Shown in pieces: positions 62,475-64,000 of a stretch of DNA of 64,000 bases. The notes beneath the pieces are model-generated. The model was not told the DNA's origin. It saw only the letters and a program-made list of their open reading frames with translations, and did no database searches. Position numbers and translations under genes: made by a program. Each line of letters starts with the position of its first letter. Position 1 is the stretch's first letter. This stretch comes from Bryobacteraceae bacterium (GTDB lineage Bacteria; Acidobacteriota; Terriglobia; Bryobacterales; Bryobacteraceae). The DNA lies in contig JAHDVK010000002.1 of NCBI GenBank assembly GCA_023384675.1, positions 186,001 to 250,000 on the forward strand, in the 5' to 3' direction.

Positions 62475-62942
62475 TCACCCCTGCCGCCGGTTGTGCTTGA
62501 TTAGGTGCTTCAGTTCGTTCAGGAACGCTTCGACATCCTGAAAATCGCGATACACCGAAGCGAAGCGGACGTAAGCGATCTTGTCAAGGCCCTTCAAGTG
62601 CTGCATGAGTAGTTCTCCGATCTCGGAGGCGGGCATCTCCCGCTCCGGTTTGTCGGCTAGAACGCCCTCCACCTGGTCGACAATCTCGGCGAGCTTCGCC
62701 ATGCTGACCGGACGCTTCTCGCAGGCTTTCAGCAATCCAGACAACACTTTCTGACGATCAAACTTCTCCCGGCGGCCGTCTTTTTTGACGACCAGGTAGG
62801 GGATTTCATCAATTCTTTCGTATGTAGTAAAACGACGCAGGCACTGGAGGCATTCCCGCCTCCGCCGGATCACGTCGCCTTCCTTGCTTTCGCGCGAATC
62901 GATGACCCGGTCCTCGGCGAAACCACAAAACGGACAGATCAT
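62475..62942 (-). CDS. nrdR: Transcriptional repressor NrdR
   Basis: The 155-residue protein represses ribonucleotide reductase genes. A zinc ribbon opens it (MICPFCGFAEDRVIDSR, CLQCLRRFTTYER) and an ATP-cone follows (VVKKDGRREKFDRQKVLSGL, VRFASVYRDFQDVEAF). Length and order are standard. Its ATG overlaps the stop of the membrane-protein gene upstream (ATGA). The 232 bases after its stop (62243-62474) hold no gene; an nrd operon is not in the window. Confidence 0.95.
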   Translation of the reverse strand: MICPFCGFAEDRVIDSRESKEGDVIRRRRECLQCLRRFTTYERIDEIPYLVVKKDGRREKFDRQKVLSGLLKACEKRPVSMAKLAEIVDQVEGVLADKPEREMPASEIGELLMQHLKGLDKIAYVRFASVYRDFQDVEAFLNELKHLIKHNRRQG

Positions 62943-64000
62943 GTCCGGCCGACCTCCTCGTCTAAATCCCTCATTCTCATAAAGTTCACACCGTCTTGGA
63001 GAGCCAGGAGCAAGCCGGCTGGAACAATTCCTACAAAAGCAGTTACCCAGATTGCGACGGCGATGCCAGCCGCCTCCTCGATGCGCAAACCAAACAACTC
63101 CACCAGGACCACGGCGGCAGCCACTTGCATCCCCCCACCGACCCCGGGTATCTGGATGATGCTGCCGAAAGAGACAAATCCGATGAAGATCAGCACTTCG
63201 CCGAGCCGCATCTCAGCCGTGCTGGAGAAGGCCCGGAACACGGCAAAGTATCCGGAAACGACGATGGCCCATTCCAAGATACTCCAACCGAGCAGGCGGG
63301 CGACAGCGCTGCTGCTGCGAGTGGAGCCGAAGCCCTCTTCAAGCGAGGCCAGCATGCCGTCGGCCCGCTTTCGGGGGCCTTCGCTCAACAGATCGAGGAA
63401 CGGACGGAGCCGCCCGCCCAAATCGTGCGACCAGCGGCTCAGGCCGGCGAACACGGCCAGGCACACCAAGCCGAGGCCCGCGGCCGCCCAGCCGCCGGCG
63501 CGCAGGGCCCATTCCAGTACCGGACCGGTGCGCCTTTCGGGGCCGCCTGTGACCAGCGCAAGGGCAAGGCCGAACAGCACCAGCACCAGCAGCAGATCGC
63601 AAATCCGTTCGATCAGCCAGGCGGCCATCTGGGAACTGAAGGGCACCTGTTCGCGGGACGCGATCAGGTAAGGCCGCACCAGTTCGCCGGGCCGGCCGAG
63701 CAGGATGATGGCGGTGTAGCCTATGGCCGTGGCTTTGAAAAGGCCCCAGAGCGAGGGACGCGGCCGCAGCGGCTCCAGCAGCACGGCCCAGCGCAGTGCG
63801 CGGCCGTAGTAAGAGCCCAGCATGATCATGAGCGAGGCCAGGAGCCAGCGCACGTCGGCCTTTCGCCACACTTCGAGCAGTTCGCTGACATCGAATCCGT
63901 CCTCGCCGCGCCAGCGGATGCCGAGCCACACCGCGAGCGCCAGCGCGGCCAGGGCGGCCCATCCGGTCCACCAGTATCTCTTCCGGCTCAGAGAAGCTCC
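62939..64000 (-). CDS. Flippase-like / lysylphosphatidylglycerol-synthase-type membrane protein (partial)
   Basis: The frame is open to the window edge, so the N-terminus lies beyond 64000. About 353 residues are visible, with eight or so membrane helices and the UPF0104 block LGSYYGRALRWAVLL, LLGRPGELVRPYLIASRE, and FGSIIQIPGVGGGMQVAAAVV. Members of this group include putative lipid flippases and the TM part of MprF. The soluble synthetase domain of MprF is not present in the visible part. The TGA overlaps the nrdR ATG. Confidence 0.85.
   Translation of the reverse strand, partial: GASLSRKRYWWTGWAALAALALAVWLGIRWRGEDGFDVSELLEVWRKADVRWLLASLMIMLGSYYGRALRWAVLLEPLRPRPSLWGLFKATAIGYTAIILLGRPGELVRPYLIASREQVPFSSQMAAWLIERICDLLLVLVLFGLALALVTGGPERRTGPVLEWALRAGGWAAAGLGLVCLAVFAGLSRWSHDLGGRLRPFLDLLSEGPRKRADGMLASLEEGFGSTRSSSAVARLLGWSILEWAIVVSGYFAVFRAFSSTAEMRLGEVLIFIGFVSFGSIIQIPGVGGGMQVAAAVVLVELFGLRIEEAAGIAVAIWVTAFVGIVPAGLLLALQDGVNFMRMRDLDEEVGRT

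Overview
The window is a GC-rich bacterial chromosome segment that most resembles an acidobacterium of the Bryobacterales/Solibacter type. The reasons are two very large Oar-like TonB-dependent receptors with an N-terminal carboxypeptidase-regulatory-like domain, an NHL-repeat secreted protein with a Solibacter-type C-terminal region, an ECF sigma factor beside a Ser/Thr kinase-TPR protein, the futalosine menaquinone genes mqnA and mqnC, and lipid A genes (lpxA, lpxD) that indicate a Gram-negative envelope. Taxonomy is inferred from gene content only.

Layout. 1-8.8 kb (+): membrane-anchored molybdopterin oxidoreductase, glycosyltransferase and acyltransferase (a carotenoid-glycoside-like pair), DNA polymerase I without a recognisable proofreading site, a BaiN/YhiN-type flavoprotein, a secreted protein and a DSD1-type PLP enzyme. 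8.8-18 kb (-): a small secreted Cys-rich protein whose ribosome binding site lies inside a perfect 17-bp inverted repeat, citrate synthase, a GlcD-like FAD oxidase, RNase J with a probable small RNA or attenuated leader in front of it, a secreted protein, and SecA. 18-24.3 kb: TonB receptor 1, phosphoglucomutase, and a Tat-exported TIM-barrel-like protein. 24.1-26.2 kb: a 193-bp direct repeat, holding the 3' end of that last gene, flanks a less GC-rich insert with two secreted unknowns. 26.3-45.9 kb: mqnC/mqnA, the NHL protein, an orphan Cas6-like RAMP endoribonuclease without any CRISPR array, a secreted HEAGH protein, an AIM24-like protein, a hybrid histidine kinase, TonB receptor 2, a duplicated-domain secreted protein, ECF sigma and kinase-TPR.

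45.9-54.5 kb is the most unusual part: an 8.6-kb integrated element bounded by a 49-bp direct repeat of the 3' half of a tRNA-Arg(ACG), ending exactly at the anticodon loop. It carries a tyrosine integrase, an excisionase-like HTH protein, a CHC2-like zinc-finger protein, a P4-type primase-helicase, an iteron cluster that looks like a replication origin, a P27-type small terminase, an HK97-type major capsid protein and a strong intrinsic terminator. It has no large terminase, portal, protease or tail gene. This is the layout of a phage satellite that makes its own capsid protein and depends on a helper phage.

54.5-64 kb: the intact tRNA-Arg, divergent lpxA and lpxD separated by only 48 bp, a small P-loop protein, a histidine-kinase-like protein, a CDF cation transporter, a JAMM protease / ubiquitin-like MoaD protein / E1-rhodanese operon (sulfur transfer, with a C-terminal Gly-Gly-Arg on the ubiquitin-like protein), the housekeeping sigma factor RpoD with a strong terminator, NrdR, and a flippase-like membrane protein cut off by the window end.
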